A stretch of DNA of 64,000 nucleotides from Diphasiastrum complanatum (taxonomy: Eukaryota > Streptophyta > Lycopodiopsida > Lycopodiales > Lycopodiaceae): contig CM055100.1 of assembly GCA_029204225.1 (NCBI GenBank), positions 26,860,649 to 26,924,648 of the forward strand, in the 5' to 3' direction. The translations under genes and the position numbers were made by a program. Positions 33,803 to 45,211 of this stretch are shown here, piece after piece; position 1 is the stretch's first letter; every line of letters starts with the position of its first letter. A model generated the notes under the pieces. It was not told where the DNA came from and made no database searches. It saw only the letters and a list, made by a program, of their open reading frames with translations.

Positions 33803-34256
33803 ACAAGAGGTCTGATACATAGTGTCTTTTTCATAGTGGTGCCTTCTCCTAGTCAATGTAAGAATCATAAAATGATTGCTTTATCTACTACACACGCACA
33901 ACCTGCTACCACCTAATTAAGGATACCTAGTACATGATATCGAAAGTGAAGAAATTTGTATGCTAGAAGTTGCTTTATCACCATGCTAAAAACTTACTTC
34001 ATCATAGCCCATCGTGATTTCAATATTTTGTAAATTTACTTGATGGCAAAGAAAAATCACAATTTTATCTCAAAATCAACGTTAAAGTTAACATTAAGCC
34101 AAAACTATAATAATTTATAGGATAACATGCAAGGCATCAATAGAAACAATAAGATGAAATTATATTGAGATGATGGATGTATTGCTATTGACAAAAACTT
34201 AAAGAATGATCAATTATTGTTGATGGCAACCATTTCATGAAATGCCACACTACTTC

Positions 34257-34271
34257 AAGAATTATGTGATA
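34257..34271. repeat. Target site duplication of LINE, left
   Basis: AAGAATTATGTGATA, repeated exactly at 34663-34677. Confidence 0.93.
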
Positions 34272-34662
34272 TCCTAGAGGTCTCTAGATTTGCAGGGCTA
34301 CCCTCCCTTGAGGAGAATGCCTGGCTTCTTGGTCTAAGTAGTTATGTAGATTCTTCTGTTTGGATGTCTTGTAGAGTTGCCTTAATCTAGTCTATCTGGA
34401 AACTCAGGAACGCTCAGGTCTTTGGCTCTCATGGGATCTATGGGACATGCTCAACAATTATTTTGGAGCGGTCCAGAGTCAGCAGTATGAAAAAAAGTCT
34501 AAAAAGTCTTGTCAGTTGGTCAAGGTTAAGGCCCTTACTAAGCTACGAATCTGGATTTTGAGTTCAGCGGAGAGACTAAAAAATAACCTCTCCAATGTTG
34601 TATAATTGTAAAATTTCTCTTTGTTAATATGCGCCCCATTGCTTACTTTCAAAAAAAACAAA
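34272..34662 (+). mobile_element. 5'-truncated LINE 3' end
   Basis: 391-bp insertion ending in the A-rich tail TTTCAAAAAAAACAAA and flanked by a perfect 15-bp duplication, the signature of target-primed reverse transcription. The plus strand reads SVWMSCRVALI-stop-SIWKLRNAQVFGSHG, like the WxxWKxRN motif near the C-terminus of plant L1-type ORF2, then a 3' UTR with TTTGTTAATATGCGCCCC. No RT domain remains. Confidence 0.85.
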
Positions 34663-34677
34663 AAGAATTATGTGATA
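34663..34677. repeat. Target site duplication of LINE, right
   Basis: Perfect repeat of 34257-34271. Confidence 0.93.
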
Positions 34678-36073
34678 AATGAGATAGCTATATGAGATTT
34701 TGAAGTCCAATTATCGATCTTCCAAGTTGATGTCAGTCAATTCTTCTGAACATGGAGATTGATATATGTAGGAGAAGATGCTGCATGCCAAGATTTTAAA
34801 GATCTAAAGCTCATATACTCAAATACAAGAACTGTTTTGCTTTTAGCTATAAAGACATCAAAGTCATTCCACCAAATATTGTTGGGACATATCATCCTAT
34901 TGATCAAAGAATGGTAAACACTAAGGTTGTGACACATAGATATACTTCTCCTTTGCCATCTATTAAAAAATTGTTTTGAAAAAGCTTGCGAGTCAAAAGA
35001 CAAAGTTTATTAGATAAATTCAACGACTTATGATAAAAAAAACCCCATGGAATTAGCCTAATATGACATTTGCAATGGAATGAGGTACATATGCATACAA
35101 TGTGATGCCATTTGAACTGTGCGATGTGCTTACAACTTTCCGCAACAAGAGGAGTATGCACACACAAATTTTCTTAGGGCATTTCTTAAGATTCGTGGAG
35201 ATGAAGCATTTGTGCTTGCGATGTGAACCTAAAGAAGGGTATCTTGTACATATTGTCATGATGTGTGCCAAATGCAGTGCATTCTTCGATGATATGTTCA
35301 TGCTTGAATATGAAACCTTAAACTTAGGTGGGCAAGCCCACACGCAAAGATCTTATAGATTTCCGTATCATACATATCCTTTGATAAAATTTTAGGATTA
35401 TAGAAGTGGAGCATTTTCAAGGGCACCCTTCTTCATAAAAGCCTTTCCCGGAAGCACCTATGTGCTCTTCAAATTTTTAATATGCACATTAATGTTTCCT
35501 CAATCATGAATGTTGTCAAAGCTTTGAACTCGTCACACATCCTCTTCCTCCATCCAATCAAGCCTTGTGCAAAGAGAGAATAGCACTTCTTGTGTTTCAT
35601 GAATGTTGTCAAAGCTTTGAACTATAGGGTCCGCTCTCATCCAAGAGTGGTTAAGAGCTCATGGGTGATGTGGCAGGCTTTGGATGACCTCGAAGCCCAA
35701 CAAGCTCTTTCAAGGGCGTGTTTGGCTGTGCATGACCCTTTGGAGGTTGGGCCCGGCTTGCCATTGGAAAGAAGCTCTCCCAAGAGAGCACATGATCAAG
35801 GAGGAGATGCACAAAATATGGACGAGACCGATAATAAGCAACAAGCTTTTTGGAGTGAGAATGTGTTTTGCTCCACCATTGTAGCCAAGAGTGGTGGGCT
35901 CTCAAAGATCTAAGGGTGAAAAGATACGATACAATCTTGAAGAGACATACAATCTTGGAGAGACAGATGACGACCCATGGCCGAGACTTGGGGGTACAGT
36001 GAACATGTGGCCGAGGAAGAGGTGGCGCGGACGAGCTTTTAAGATTCGAGGTGATCGGCCCTTGACACCATGC
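34678..36073. other. Intergenic region upstream of PEX3
   Basis: No gene recognised. A 25-base phrase starting ATGAATGTTGTCAAAGCTTT occurs at about 35507 and again at about 35600. Frames on both strands at 35590-36076 overlap one another and have no known motif. Confidence 0.5.
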
Positions 36074-36079
36074 CACGTG
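36074..36079 (+). promoter_or_regulatory. G-box upstream of PEX3
   Basis: CACGTG within TGCCACGTGT, 261 bases before the PEX3 ATG. G-boxes bind bHLH and bZIP factors in plants. No clear TATA box was seen between it and the ATG. Confidence 0.4.
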
Positions 36080-36164
36080 TTAGTCAATGACTGGGGTGGG
36101 CTGCACTAGGGTAGGGCTATCACGTTCCGATCCAAGGGTTTTTGCTCTTCTCTAGCTTTTGGCT

Positions 36165-36347
36165 ATGGCGGTTTGCACCTTTGCACATCCCATCTCTTCT
36201 CTGCAGCAAACAGAGCTCATCATTCCGATTCTTCATAATTTTCTTCTCCGTCGCTGCTACTGCGCCCTCCTGTGGCTTTTGCTTCTCGAAATTGGCTCCA
36301 GATTGAACCATTTCTTCCACATCACAGCAAACCCTCAGCATGGCTAG
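36165..36347 (+). other. Upstream ORF overlapping the PEX3 start
   Basis: ATG at 36165 opens 60 codons in a different frame from PEX3 and stops at 36345-36347, eight bases past the first base of the PEX3 ATG. If included in the transcript, ribosomes starting there would miss the PEX3 ATG unless they leak past, which would lower translation. Whether it is in the mRNA depends on the unknown transcription start. Confidence 0.4.
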
Positions 36348-37524
36348 TGCCAAGGGCTTGTTGGATTTGTCTTGGTACTACAATGCAAAGGGATGGCTGA
36401 AGAAGCGGCGTAAAGCCATTCTATGGGCAGCCGCAGCAACAGGAGCTGGTGTTTGTGTCTATTGCCTTGCTTCATGGTATACGGTTAGGGTTAGACAGCA
36501 GGCCCAGGAGGCGTCCAGGTTTGCGATCCTCGACAAGGATGCAGAGGATCGTGTGGAATTGCAGCTGCAGTGCCACTTTGAGAGCATACAGCAGATTTCA
36601 GATTCCACAACGCTGCCGTCGGTGCTGCCGCAGGTGAAAGATCGGCTGTTCAGGCTGGTGGAGCTGTCGGACTTAACAGACAGGCTTCTGGCTGGAAAAG
36701 ACAACCCTCAAGGGATGAGTCATCAAGATAAAGTGCAACTGTGGCAGAGGATCAAAATATTGAGCTTCACTAGAGCTATATCTGCCATGACAGCCGTGGC
36801 TTTGCTAGAGCTTTTTATTAGGGTTCAAATGAACATCCTGGGGAGGCATATGTACATACATACAGCTAGGGTTTTATCCACGGCAGGAGGGAGAGGGCTT
36901 GAAGGGGATCTTTCTTTAAGCTGCCAACATAGATTTCTGGAATTTGCAGAGTTTTTGCCACATTATGGCCTGCATCTTCTCATTGAAGACATTAAGGTTT
37001 CAGTTGAAAAAATCATGAAAAGCATATCTCTTAAGCAGCCCTATGATTCTTATGAATTGAAGGATTTATTGGCGCAGATACTTGCCGACTTCATCAGTCA
37101 GCAAGTAGAGTGGACAAAATATGTTCTGCCCACATATGATATTCTTCCAGATGGCATGGCGGTGGCATTGACCGAAGCTGATGACGCTTACTCTTTAAAT
37201 GACAGGTCTACTACCACAGATGATCAAGCCGACTTCGGTACACTCATGGCAGAAACTCGAGCGGTGCTTTCCAGTATGGAGTTTGACACGGTCCTTGAAG
37301 CTGTTCTTGATGTTATATTGAATGAAGCAATGAGTGAATATCGGGCAGCCTGTGCCGGGAGCTCTACTGGGGGCAGGGTACCTCTAGCAAGGCTTCTTCC
37401 TTCAGTGGCCAATTTGGCAAGCTCTTTTCTCGAGCACATCGATGACAATCGGTTTATCATAGCAGTTTCTACACATCCCAAGGTTCAATCCTTCTGTGCT
37501 ATGGTCTATGCTAGCACTGCCTGA
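36340..37524 (+). CDS. PEX3: Peroxisome biogenesis factor 3 (peroxin-3)
   Basis: Peroxisomal membrane protein that docks PEX19 and so brings other membrane proteins into the peroxisome membrane. The 394-residue frame is uninterrupted. Residues about 19-25 are basic (WLKKRRK), 26-47 form the single membrane anchor, and 80-93 read FESIQQISDSTTLP. Residues 134-145 (LWQRIKILSFTR) and 161-177 (RVQMNILGRHMYIHTAR) are the most conserved blocks of plant PEX3. The C-terminal third (FGTLMAETRAVLSSMEFD, ARLLPSVANLASSFLEHI) also fits; the length is slightly above the roughly 365 residues I recall for Arabidopsis PEX3. The ATG context CAGCATGGCT is good. Odd point: no intron, although PEX3 genes of flowering plants as I recall them have many, and an A10 run lies 19 bases after the stop. 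This could be an active retrocopy or a lineage with an intronless gene. Confidence 0.93.
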   Translation: MASAKGLLDLSWYYNAKGWLKKRRKAILWAAAATGAGVCVYCLASWYTVRVRQQAQEASRFAILDKDAEDRVELQLQCHFESIQQISDSTTLPSVLPQVKDRLFRLVELSDLTDRLLAGKDNPQGMSHQDKVQLWQRIKILSFTRAISAMTAVALLELFIRVQMNILGRHMYIHTARVLSTAGGRGLEGDLSLSCQHRFLEFAEFLPHYGLHLLIEDIKVSVEKIMKSISLKQPYDSYELKDLLAQILADFISQQVEWTKYVLPTYDILPDGMAVALTEADDAYSLNDRSTTTDDQADFGTLMAETRAVLSSMEFDTVLEAVLDVILNEAMSEYRAACAGSSTGGRVPLARLLPSVANLASSFLEHIDDNRFIIAVSTHPKVQSFCAMVYASTA

Positions 37525-40243
37525 GAGATAGGATTGTTCTCTTGAAAAAAAAAATTAAATGTACATAAAGTGTACTGATTTGATCTTTGTGTTACCAAAT
37601 TCTTGATTTGATATGCCCTAAGATATGATTTTTTTGCTGCTAATTTCTAGACATTGAGGCCATTGCATCCCAGAAGTAGTATGGAGTTTGAGTTCTTTGT
37701 TGATCTCAACTTCAATAGCATGATTAGAGCATCTAGGCCATGCAAGGTAGATATAAAGCTGCAGAGGCAATTTGGTTTTACTCGATGGGATTTAACTGAT
37801 CTTATATCGTATTTTTGTACCAATAGCTATATTGCTTGAATTCACTTTTGATCCCCTTTTTCTGGTGGTGATATCCCAGTTTTGCTCTAGTAGCTTTTCA
37901 AGGCGCTTCCAAGCATTTGTCAATTGATCATTGAAGGAGTTTCCTTATGGCAAGCCTGCTCTGACTTCCAAGAGACTAGCTTTTGTCTTGCAGTTGTTTG
38001 CAGCTCGCAACTAGAACTAAATACTGCATTTCAAGAATTATTGCAGTTTTTGTTGGGAAACTTTGAGACTTATTTTTATTGTGAATATGACTATTTTTTC
38101 CTTTTTGTATGATTCTTTTTAGCTTGGGGTTGAAATGTATGGCAATCTGTTATAAACAAGATCAGAGAGCATCACATGTGACAAAGAGTAGACAAAAGAT
38201 GATGCCTTGCATAGCAATTTCCAATCAAGAACATTCTATAGACAAAAATAGCTATGTGTGTGTGTGTGTGTGTAATAAATTCACTTATTCAGCCAAGCAT
38301 CTTCGCAAGTCTCTCGATATTACACTTAATTCACTTTGCCTTTGCCATCTTCAACGGGAAGTTAGGAAACTTGCGTCAATTTTTTAGGCCAATGATTTTT
38401 TTTAAACATCCATAAACACATTACACCTAACTAAAACTAGACCACATTTAGCTTAAAAATATATACTAGCTGAAAGTTTATCACATTCGCTTAAAAATGT
38501 TAATGACATGGTTGGGATGCAAGGAAATAGATAGAAAATTCCTAACGTACAAGCCTATCCATGGGACAAGCAATGCAACTCTTCATTGCATCGCAAAGAA
38601 TATACATGTCATCATTTTCAATCTAAGCAACTGAAGAAGAACATGGCACAAGAATTGAAACTTGACTTTTGGGCAAGGGCTTGTTGTGAAGCATTTCATG
38701 AAACTTTGCTTGAAATATCTCACCCTCACGAGCGACTCTCAATTAACTGGTTAACATGATCTTCCTTTTGGAACCCTTGCATAAAGTAACAAATGCCATA
38801 CGAGCTAATGAAGTACAAAATGACATTTGAATTGTGAGTGACAACACTTTCATATCTACCATGCATACTTTGAAAAGCTTACATGTGATTCTCTTTTCAT
38901 TGCTTCCTCTTAATCACTTCATGATTGACCTCTTGTGCAAATAATGTATGCACATATTACACATACGCATGTGGAAAATCAAGATAGCTAGTAGAAATTT
39001 GATGAGAGAAACTTTGAGCAGCACGTGGAATGAATATAGTACCAATAGTTCTCAAGAGAGAGTCTAAAGCCACATGAAAAGAGAATTGAACAAAAGAATA
39101 GGGTTATCGTAGGCTTGAAAAAGTTGAGTGCTAGACACATGATTTGTTGAAGTTTAATAATTTAAGACAAAGCCATCAAAATAAAATTTGTCATGCTTCG
39201 CTTAAAAATCTGAATAGATGCCATTTTTATTAGTTTACTGCTTCCAACCCTAACTTTCTTGGAATTCCAACCTACTATTTGGAATGTTCAACACTTTCTT
39301 CCAAAGCACAAATAAAGGTTTTTCTACCAACAAAATTTATACTTATTTGGGCTTATCTCTGATCACCTTCATAGTCTTTAGAAGCCACTTGTTGGGAGCC
39401 CTACTAGGCAGTCCCCTAAACTCTACAAAGTGATTGCATCTCAACAAATTAGCTATCAACCAGATGACATAGTAATGAATCCAAATAGCTAGCACTTCAA
39501 GGGCTTGAATGAAAAAGTAAGGCTTCAAGTACGCTAGAGTACCAACAAGTGCCTAATTACATATATCGATGTATGTCTAGGATAAGGGCCAACAACACAA
39601 AAGATACATGCAATTGTCAAACCCTGCGAAGGGGTCCAACACAAAATCTTAGACCATCAACTATCTCCTATTAATAAAAACTGTGTCCTTAATCTTTGAC
39701 AAGAATGTAAAAGGGATGTCAAGATGTATAAGTGTCAAGCATACGGTGTGAGATTTGAGGATGAGGTAGCCCTTGTACTATATGGACTAAAATCAAGCAG
39801 GCTTCAAACATATTTTTGATTTCTTGCACGAGTTTTCAACAAATGCACTATTGTCATTATATGTCGTATTTTCAATAAGACATATAATGACAAAATTGAT
39901 TACGTAGAAGAATGGTCGATTCAATACACTATTTAATGAAGTATAGTCATTCTTACACTCATTGAAACTATGCATGTATAACATTACCTACAATGATTCT
40001 AAGTATAGGGTTAAAAAAAGTCAAAGTAGAACCAGATGGATCTAGACAAAGTTTCAAACTTTTTGAATCAAATGACAGAAGACAACATGCTCTAATCATC
40101 AAAGAGAATATGATTCCCAGGCCACCCCACTAATCACCTTTGTACAATCACATTACATTCTTGATGTCGTAAGCTACCTTGCCTAAACGCAAAGAAACAG
40201 CCATCTATTCGATAATGAGCATCTTGAAAAATCTGTCAAAGTT
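37525..40243. other. Intergenic region after PEX3
   Basis: No gene recognised. A short (TG)n tract lies at 38255-38273. A run of ten A at 37544-37553 follows the PEX3 stop. Confidence 0.5.
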
Positions 40244-40446
40244 CGACTTCATCGACTTCGACTTTAACTCCATTGACTTACCCGACTTACCCGACATCGA
40301 CTCACCTGACTTACTAGACATCGACTTATCCAACTCCATTGACGTCGACTTCAACACCAACTCCATTGACTTACTCAACTTCGTCGACTTACCCGACTTC
40401 ATCGACACTTCATCAACTCTCAACTAGCTCGACTTCTCGACTCCTT
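40244..40446. repeat. Degenerate GACTT(A/C)-rich array
   Basis: About 200 bases built from GACTTC, GACTTA, GACATC and AACTCCATT units in threes, e.g. ATCGACTTCGACTTTAACTC and CCCGACTTACCCGACATCGA. The plus frame reads Asp-rich repeats (SIDLPDLPDIDSPDLLDID), the minus frame Lys-Ser-Met repeats. The hexamer period keeps both strands open, so coding is not implied. Confidence 0.8.
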
Positions 40447-40896
40447 CATCAAGGAAAAGTCGATCCATGTACTGTCATACGACTTCAATGACAACATTGA
40501 CAGTCCACCTACTTGTACATAGATTTTACTACTTACAAAGACGGCTACCTACTGCAAGGCGGCTCTAATTAATTATGTAGATCCAAAGTACTGATCACTG
40601 AACTGTAAGACATGTAAATAAAGTCTGTATCTTTCAGTATGTAATCATGTTTATTAACCTTGACAATCAAGTTTGCAGCGATCAAGCCTGTGAAGCTTGT
40701 TGTCTATTTTGAACGAAGGACGTTCCCAGCCACTTCCCAAAAATTGTGAAGTGAGAGAAAATTATTTCACGTAAAATGCGAAGTGAGAGACTTTTCGACA
40801 TCCCCGTCCACGTCAACATTCCTAAATTGTTGACCGTATATACCATGTATAGTTAAAAGTCATATACTTCCAAGTACAACGGCTTACCTAATTAGG

Positions 40897-41520
40897 TGAC
40901 AAACATTTAATGTAGTTAATACATGGATGCAATCTATAAATAGATCATCCCAGCACATATTATTCGAGACGCTCCCTCCATGAGATGTATTATTTGAGCC
41001 TCTCAGTTACGCCGCCATTTTGTTGTAATTGCTATTTTATTGTGCTTCAGTGTAATATAGCAGCAACATGTTTTTCAATCTGTGTATAACATAAATGAAT
41101 GCTTGTTGTGATTAAATGCACTTCATCGTTGTTTGATCGCACTTGTTTACTCACTCTGATCAGAACATGGAGGTTTACGACTCCTCAGTTTCTGATAAGA
41201 GGATGGTTGTCTTTGACGCCTGAGGAACTCGCGATATCATACTACTCTTTCCATCTATTTCAAAACCAAACTTCACATTGAATCCATTTTTTAGTAATAC
41301 CACACACAAACCATTTCTAATCTCTTCGATGGATTGTACTCTTGTTTTTGTAAGTATGAATTAATTTTTAAGATCCTGTTGGGAATTAGAACACTTAAAG
41401 TTGTGATTATATTTAGCATAAGCTTTCTATTAAACTGTTTTTGCAGCTAGCAGCTGATTGTAACGAGAGAGCTGTTCCGCAATATTCTTGCTCTCTTCTC
41501 CATTTGCGTTTTTCTATCTC
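40897..41520 (+). repeat. Dispersed repeat R1, copy 2
   Basis: Aligns with 7405-8010 in the same order of blocks (see copy 1), with scattered substitutions and small indels. A TATA box, TATAAATA, is at 40935-40942, matching the one in copy 1. No coding sequence of its own element was recognised beside it, so it may be a solo LTR. Confidence 0.7.
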
Positions 41521-42204
41521 CATAGTTTAAATTTCAACCATTTTAGGGCACCTTCAGCTTTTTCGGGAAATGTTCGTGAAGAGAGAGAAAATTCCTGAAG
41601 GTCATCTATTTCAAGGCTTGAACTGCTTTAGGGCACCTTCTGTTAGATTATTTTCCTTTTTACTAATCGACTAATCGGTTTTAATCCTCATCCATTGTTT
41701 ATCCAGTTCTACGGATTTTTTCATGTTTTTATACAGTTTATAGAATTACAAGTGTTTTTACACAGTCTGCAGAAATACACTAAGTTTGACAACAGTGTCG
41801 CCTTTTTTGCATTTTTCGCCTGTCTGCAATTGCAAGTAAATATGCAGAGTCGCATTTTTCGCATTTTCCAAAGTGCCTCAAATGTTAAGGAAATGACTCT
41901 GGCAAAGTGTGGGGCTATCCTAAATGAGATTTAAGGACACTATCGGGTTTTTCCCAAAAAGTCGACACTGTCGCATGTGGCAGTTGTAGTTCATTTCATC
42001 AAAGTGACAGTTTTGGTTGATTTATGTAGACATATTGTTTACGGCCAATTTCACCGCTTATCAACAATCAATTTCTGAGAAGGAACTGGATGGATGCCAG
42101 CAGACACCAGCCAACTGGCGATCGCGTTTGACGACCTAATTGCTTAGTATGTATAGATATTCATATTCATACATCTTATCAATCAAATAAGCATTTGAAT
42201 AGTT

Positions 42205-42205
<1 letters not shown>
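41521..42205. other. Unassigned stretch
   Basis: No gene recognised. TTTAGGGCACCTTC occurs twice, at about 41542 and 41627. Confidence 0.45.

Positions 42206-42249
<44 letters not shown>
42206..42249. repeat. (TC)22 microsatellite
   Basis: About 44 bases of perfect TC dinucleotide, lying upstream of element D. Confidence 0.95.
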
Positions 42250-42252
<3 letters not shown>

Positions 42253-42465
42253 CCGACGAGCTTGAACACTCTTGAGCATTCTAGCTCACTTCTTAGAGTT
42301 GTTTAGACATTGCTATTGCGCTTACTGCTTATCAGCATTGCGCTTAATTCAGACTTTCATTTTAGCCGCTCAAAGATAGCATAGAGTACGCGGCTTCGAT
42401 TCACAACTTATTGTACTCATTTACTTATGTTTCATTTTTCATACTGAATCAATAAGATCGAACAT

Positions 42466-43243
42466 GATTTCTATCACTATTATTTTGTTCAAAATTGATA
42501 GGCGTAGTCATGCATAGAGAAAGAGGAAGATAGTGTATTTTGCTGCACACGATAAGTTTTCTTTCTTGTTGTTCGAATAATTTTCATTCGAGCTCGTTTC
42601 TTTTCGAGTTCAACCTACCTTTTACACACCTCTTTCCGATGGTATCAAATCTTCTATCATAGTATCAGTGCTAGATCACTACTTCTTTATCTGAACAAAC
42701 ACGGTATCAGACTTGTGATCTCTATTAGGGCCTAATACTATTTCGATATCAGAGTGAAAGTTCTAATACTTGATATCTTTCGCGATATCAAATTGATATC
42801 ATATTCTTTAGTTTCTTTCAGTATCAGAAAATTGATTTCATGTTGTTGGCATTATTGCATCTTAGCATCATCGATACAATCGACAGACTAAGTTCCATAT
42901 GGATTCTCAAAGTAAAGCTGGTCTTATTGCAGACAAGCTGAATGGATCTAATTATCATTTGTGGAAATTTAAGATGAACACCTTGCTAATCGCCAACGAG
43001 TTACAGGATGTTGTTACAGGTACAGAAGTAAAATCTGAAGACGACACAAAAGACTCAAAGTGGAAATCGAAGGATGGTAAAGCTTTCGCGCTTATTACCC
43101 TCAATATATCAGATACACAGATTGGACACATAGCTGAAGCTAAAATTTCAAAAGACATTTGGGACATCTTGAACTCACTATATGATGTGAGGGATGTAAC
43201 TACTAAGTTACATCTACCTTCCAAAGCTTATATTTCACCTTAG
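42466..43243 (+). pseudogene. Copia fragment D (LTR end, PBS, gag start)
   Basis: The LTR end from about 42466 shares TGATTTCTATCACTA and TTGATAGGCGTAGTCATGC with element C. A decayed PBS, TGGTATCAAATC, is at 42640-42651. Gag starts at 42899 (MDSQSKAGLIADKLNGSNYH) and is open for 114 codons through WKFKMNTLLIANELQDVVTG, DGKAFALITLNISDTQIGH and DIWDILNSLYDVRDVTTKLH, then leaves the family at about 43215. It preserves Trp where C has a stop. Only the 5' end of the element is present. Confidence 0.85.
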
Positions 43244-44173
43244 TTGTTATGTGAAAGGATTAGCTACTTATAAATAGAGTCATCAAATTGCACATGCAAG
43301 TACCTCAACAAGATGATGAAATCAGCGCATTATCACACATCAAGTCATTGCATGCAAAGATTAATTCTAATTTATTGTTTTAAATAATTTGATCAACATT
43401 ATGGAAACTTTTCCAACCTACAGGCTGTCGAAAATCGGTGGTGTAGCAGAAATGAGTTCTGACACAAGAGTAAAATGTAGTATCTCAATGGGAATTGAAC
43501 AATCGGTTCCAAAAATAGAGGTCCAGAATCAAATTCGGGATCGAGATACTCGCAGCGGAAACTTACAACGGACAGTTGTGGATCAGAAGTGTGCATTAGA
43601 AAAAATATGGGGTCAAATGGGCCCTTTAAGAAATTTTGCTTTAGAGAGAAGTTACGTAGAGAGAGAATGCGAACCGATAACTTTTTGTCGTCGTTTTTCG
43701 AGTTTCCGGTCTTGCCCGATGTTTAACTACTATGGTTAACTTCAGACATTAGTTAGCTAAGCATGAGATGTAATAACTTCTCTGCATGCTCGTTTCAAAA
43801 ATCGGGGCTAGAGCTTTATCAGTATCGTGGTAAATCTTGGTGTGCTCAATGCAAAATCTGAAGCGGGAGTACAATGAGCACGTTTGAAATCTTTGTTTGC
43901 TTATAGTGAAATATGAGGCGGGATGATTTTTCAGCACGACATAGACATTACAGTAGTAAGGTACGCGCTCACAAATGTATCACAATCTTCACTTTGCAAT
44001 CCAGTTTCTTCCAAGTCAACTTTTGGCAAACAATGGTTGGCTTGTAGAAGATTTATGAGTGTCACAAACACATATCTGACATCTCTACAAAATCTCAGGT
44101 CAAACACCTAAAGATATTTATTTTTCTAGAGAATTTTGAGTATCATACACACATCATATGCTATTAGATTGAT

Positions 44174-44476
44174 GTGAAAGAGAATTTGAAGCTGAATAAG
44201 GGTTCAAACTATTTCTTTGCAAAGTTTGAGCAACAAATTGTGCCTCTCTACTTTCCATCGGGTTCACATGCCGAAGAAGCTGCTAAAGCTGCAGAACAAC
44301 CGACAACTCCTGAAGATCCTTCACCAACAAGAGGGCATCAAGATTCAACAATGGGAGCTTTGCCACAAAGATCTGATGTAACTGCTGATGAGACTGGAAT
44401 CTCTATTGGAGAGTTCCTTCGACTTGCACCTCAAGCAAAGGGTGTCTTGTCAGATTGGTTGCAAGCAAAGTATTAG
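44174..44476 (+). pseudogene. Small gypsy gag/protease-spacer relic
   Basis: A 100-codon frame whose end, ISIGEFLRLAPQAKGVLSDW, resembles ISLREFLKLMPKAKEVLVQK of element E at 51450-51510. The rest (AEEAAKAAEQPTTPEDPSPT) is low complexity. Probably a fragment of a gypsy element of the same kind as E. Confidence 0.5.
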
Positions 44477-45186
44477 CCTGATGTCCTTCGTCGTTAGCCA
44501 TCAGGGGCTAAAGCAAACACTCCATGCCCAAAGGATTAGAGTCTAGCTTCAGCCAAGAAAAGTAGTTGGTGCCGATGAATTGGAGTAGACGAAGTATTTA
44601 TGCACATACTTTTGAAAAAAACGGCCACCTACAATCTACCCTTTCAGCGTTTAGGATTCAATCTCTCTAAGCTTTTTCTTTTGCTTTTTGGCCTTATGGA
44701 TAATGCGCATTGTTGCATGTGCCTTTCGTAGGAATATTTTTAATGCTAATAAATGCATGTTAGTGTAGCTCTCAACAAAGGTTTAAGCCTTTAAAGTTTA
44801 GGCAACCACCATAGAATCTCCTTTAACATTTATTTTTTTTTTCAAACTCCATTGACCCATGTCAACACATTGTATTATTGCCTTTGCAAGGCAAGGTCAA
44901 AAACTCAACCTTTAAAAAAAAAAAAAAAAAAAAAAGAAGAAAAGAAAGTAAAGGAATAACTCAAAGATGCCATGTAAAAGGGAAAGAGGGTTTTTTGAAA
45001 AAGTGGGGTGGCCAATTTGAAACGCGCCTTGCACACGTGTCACGCAGCCTTGGCCGCGAAGAAAAACAAGAGAAAAGGCCAGAGGGAGATGCGAAAGTAT
45101 ATGTGGACGGCTGCGATGATTTAGAAGTATCTAGACCCTCCCTTTGGACGGCTGCGATGTGATGACTGCTAATAGGAGCAAATCTT
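44477..45186. other. Region upstream of HSC70
   Basis: Contains an A-run at about 44913-44934 and a 15-bp direct repeat TGGACGGCTGCGATG at 45104 and 45145, just before the heat-shock element. No gene recognised. Confidence 0.5.
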
Positions 45187-45211
45187 AGAAGGTTCTAGTA
45201 GCTTCAGGAAT
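45187..45211 (+). promoter_or_regulatory. Heat-shock element of HSC70
   Basis: Five adjacent 5-bp units: aGAAg gTTCt aGTAg cTTCa gGAAt. Four match the alternating nGAAn/nTTCn consensus; the middle one has GTA for GAA. It lies 268 bases before the ATG. Heat-shock factor trimers bind such arrays, so the gene is probably heat-responsive in addition to any constitutive expression. Confidence 0.75.

Larger units (their letters stand above)
33480..33920 (+). pseudogene. Copia RT end and RNase H, interrupted by a SINE
   Basis: Reads ISYVVSLVSQFMAIPKDRGA, then WKAAKRIL-stop-YMKNTTAHNL and LQGFVDADWSRNIY, a copia region between RT and RNase H (DADW is the RNase H start). The 83-bp SINE sits right after SRNIY; skipping it and one copy of its target duplication, the frame continues DKRSDT. 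A frame change then gives CKNHKMIALSTTHAQ, matching the TLSSTEAEY region in position. Confidence 0.8.

Noticed and set aside
35590-36109. Frames of 66-141 codons on both strands upstream of PEX3
   Set aside because: They overlap each other in opposite frames and show no domain or codon signal; kept as intergenic.
36459-36704. Antisense frame of 81 codons opposite PEX3
   Set aside because: Shadow of the PEX3 coding sequence; no motif.
43389-43739. 116-codon frame after copia fragment D
   Set aside because: No recognised motif, starts and ends in decayed repeat DNA; likely chance.
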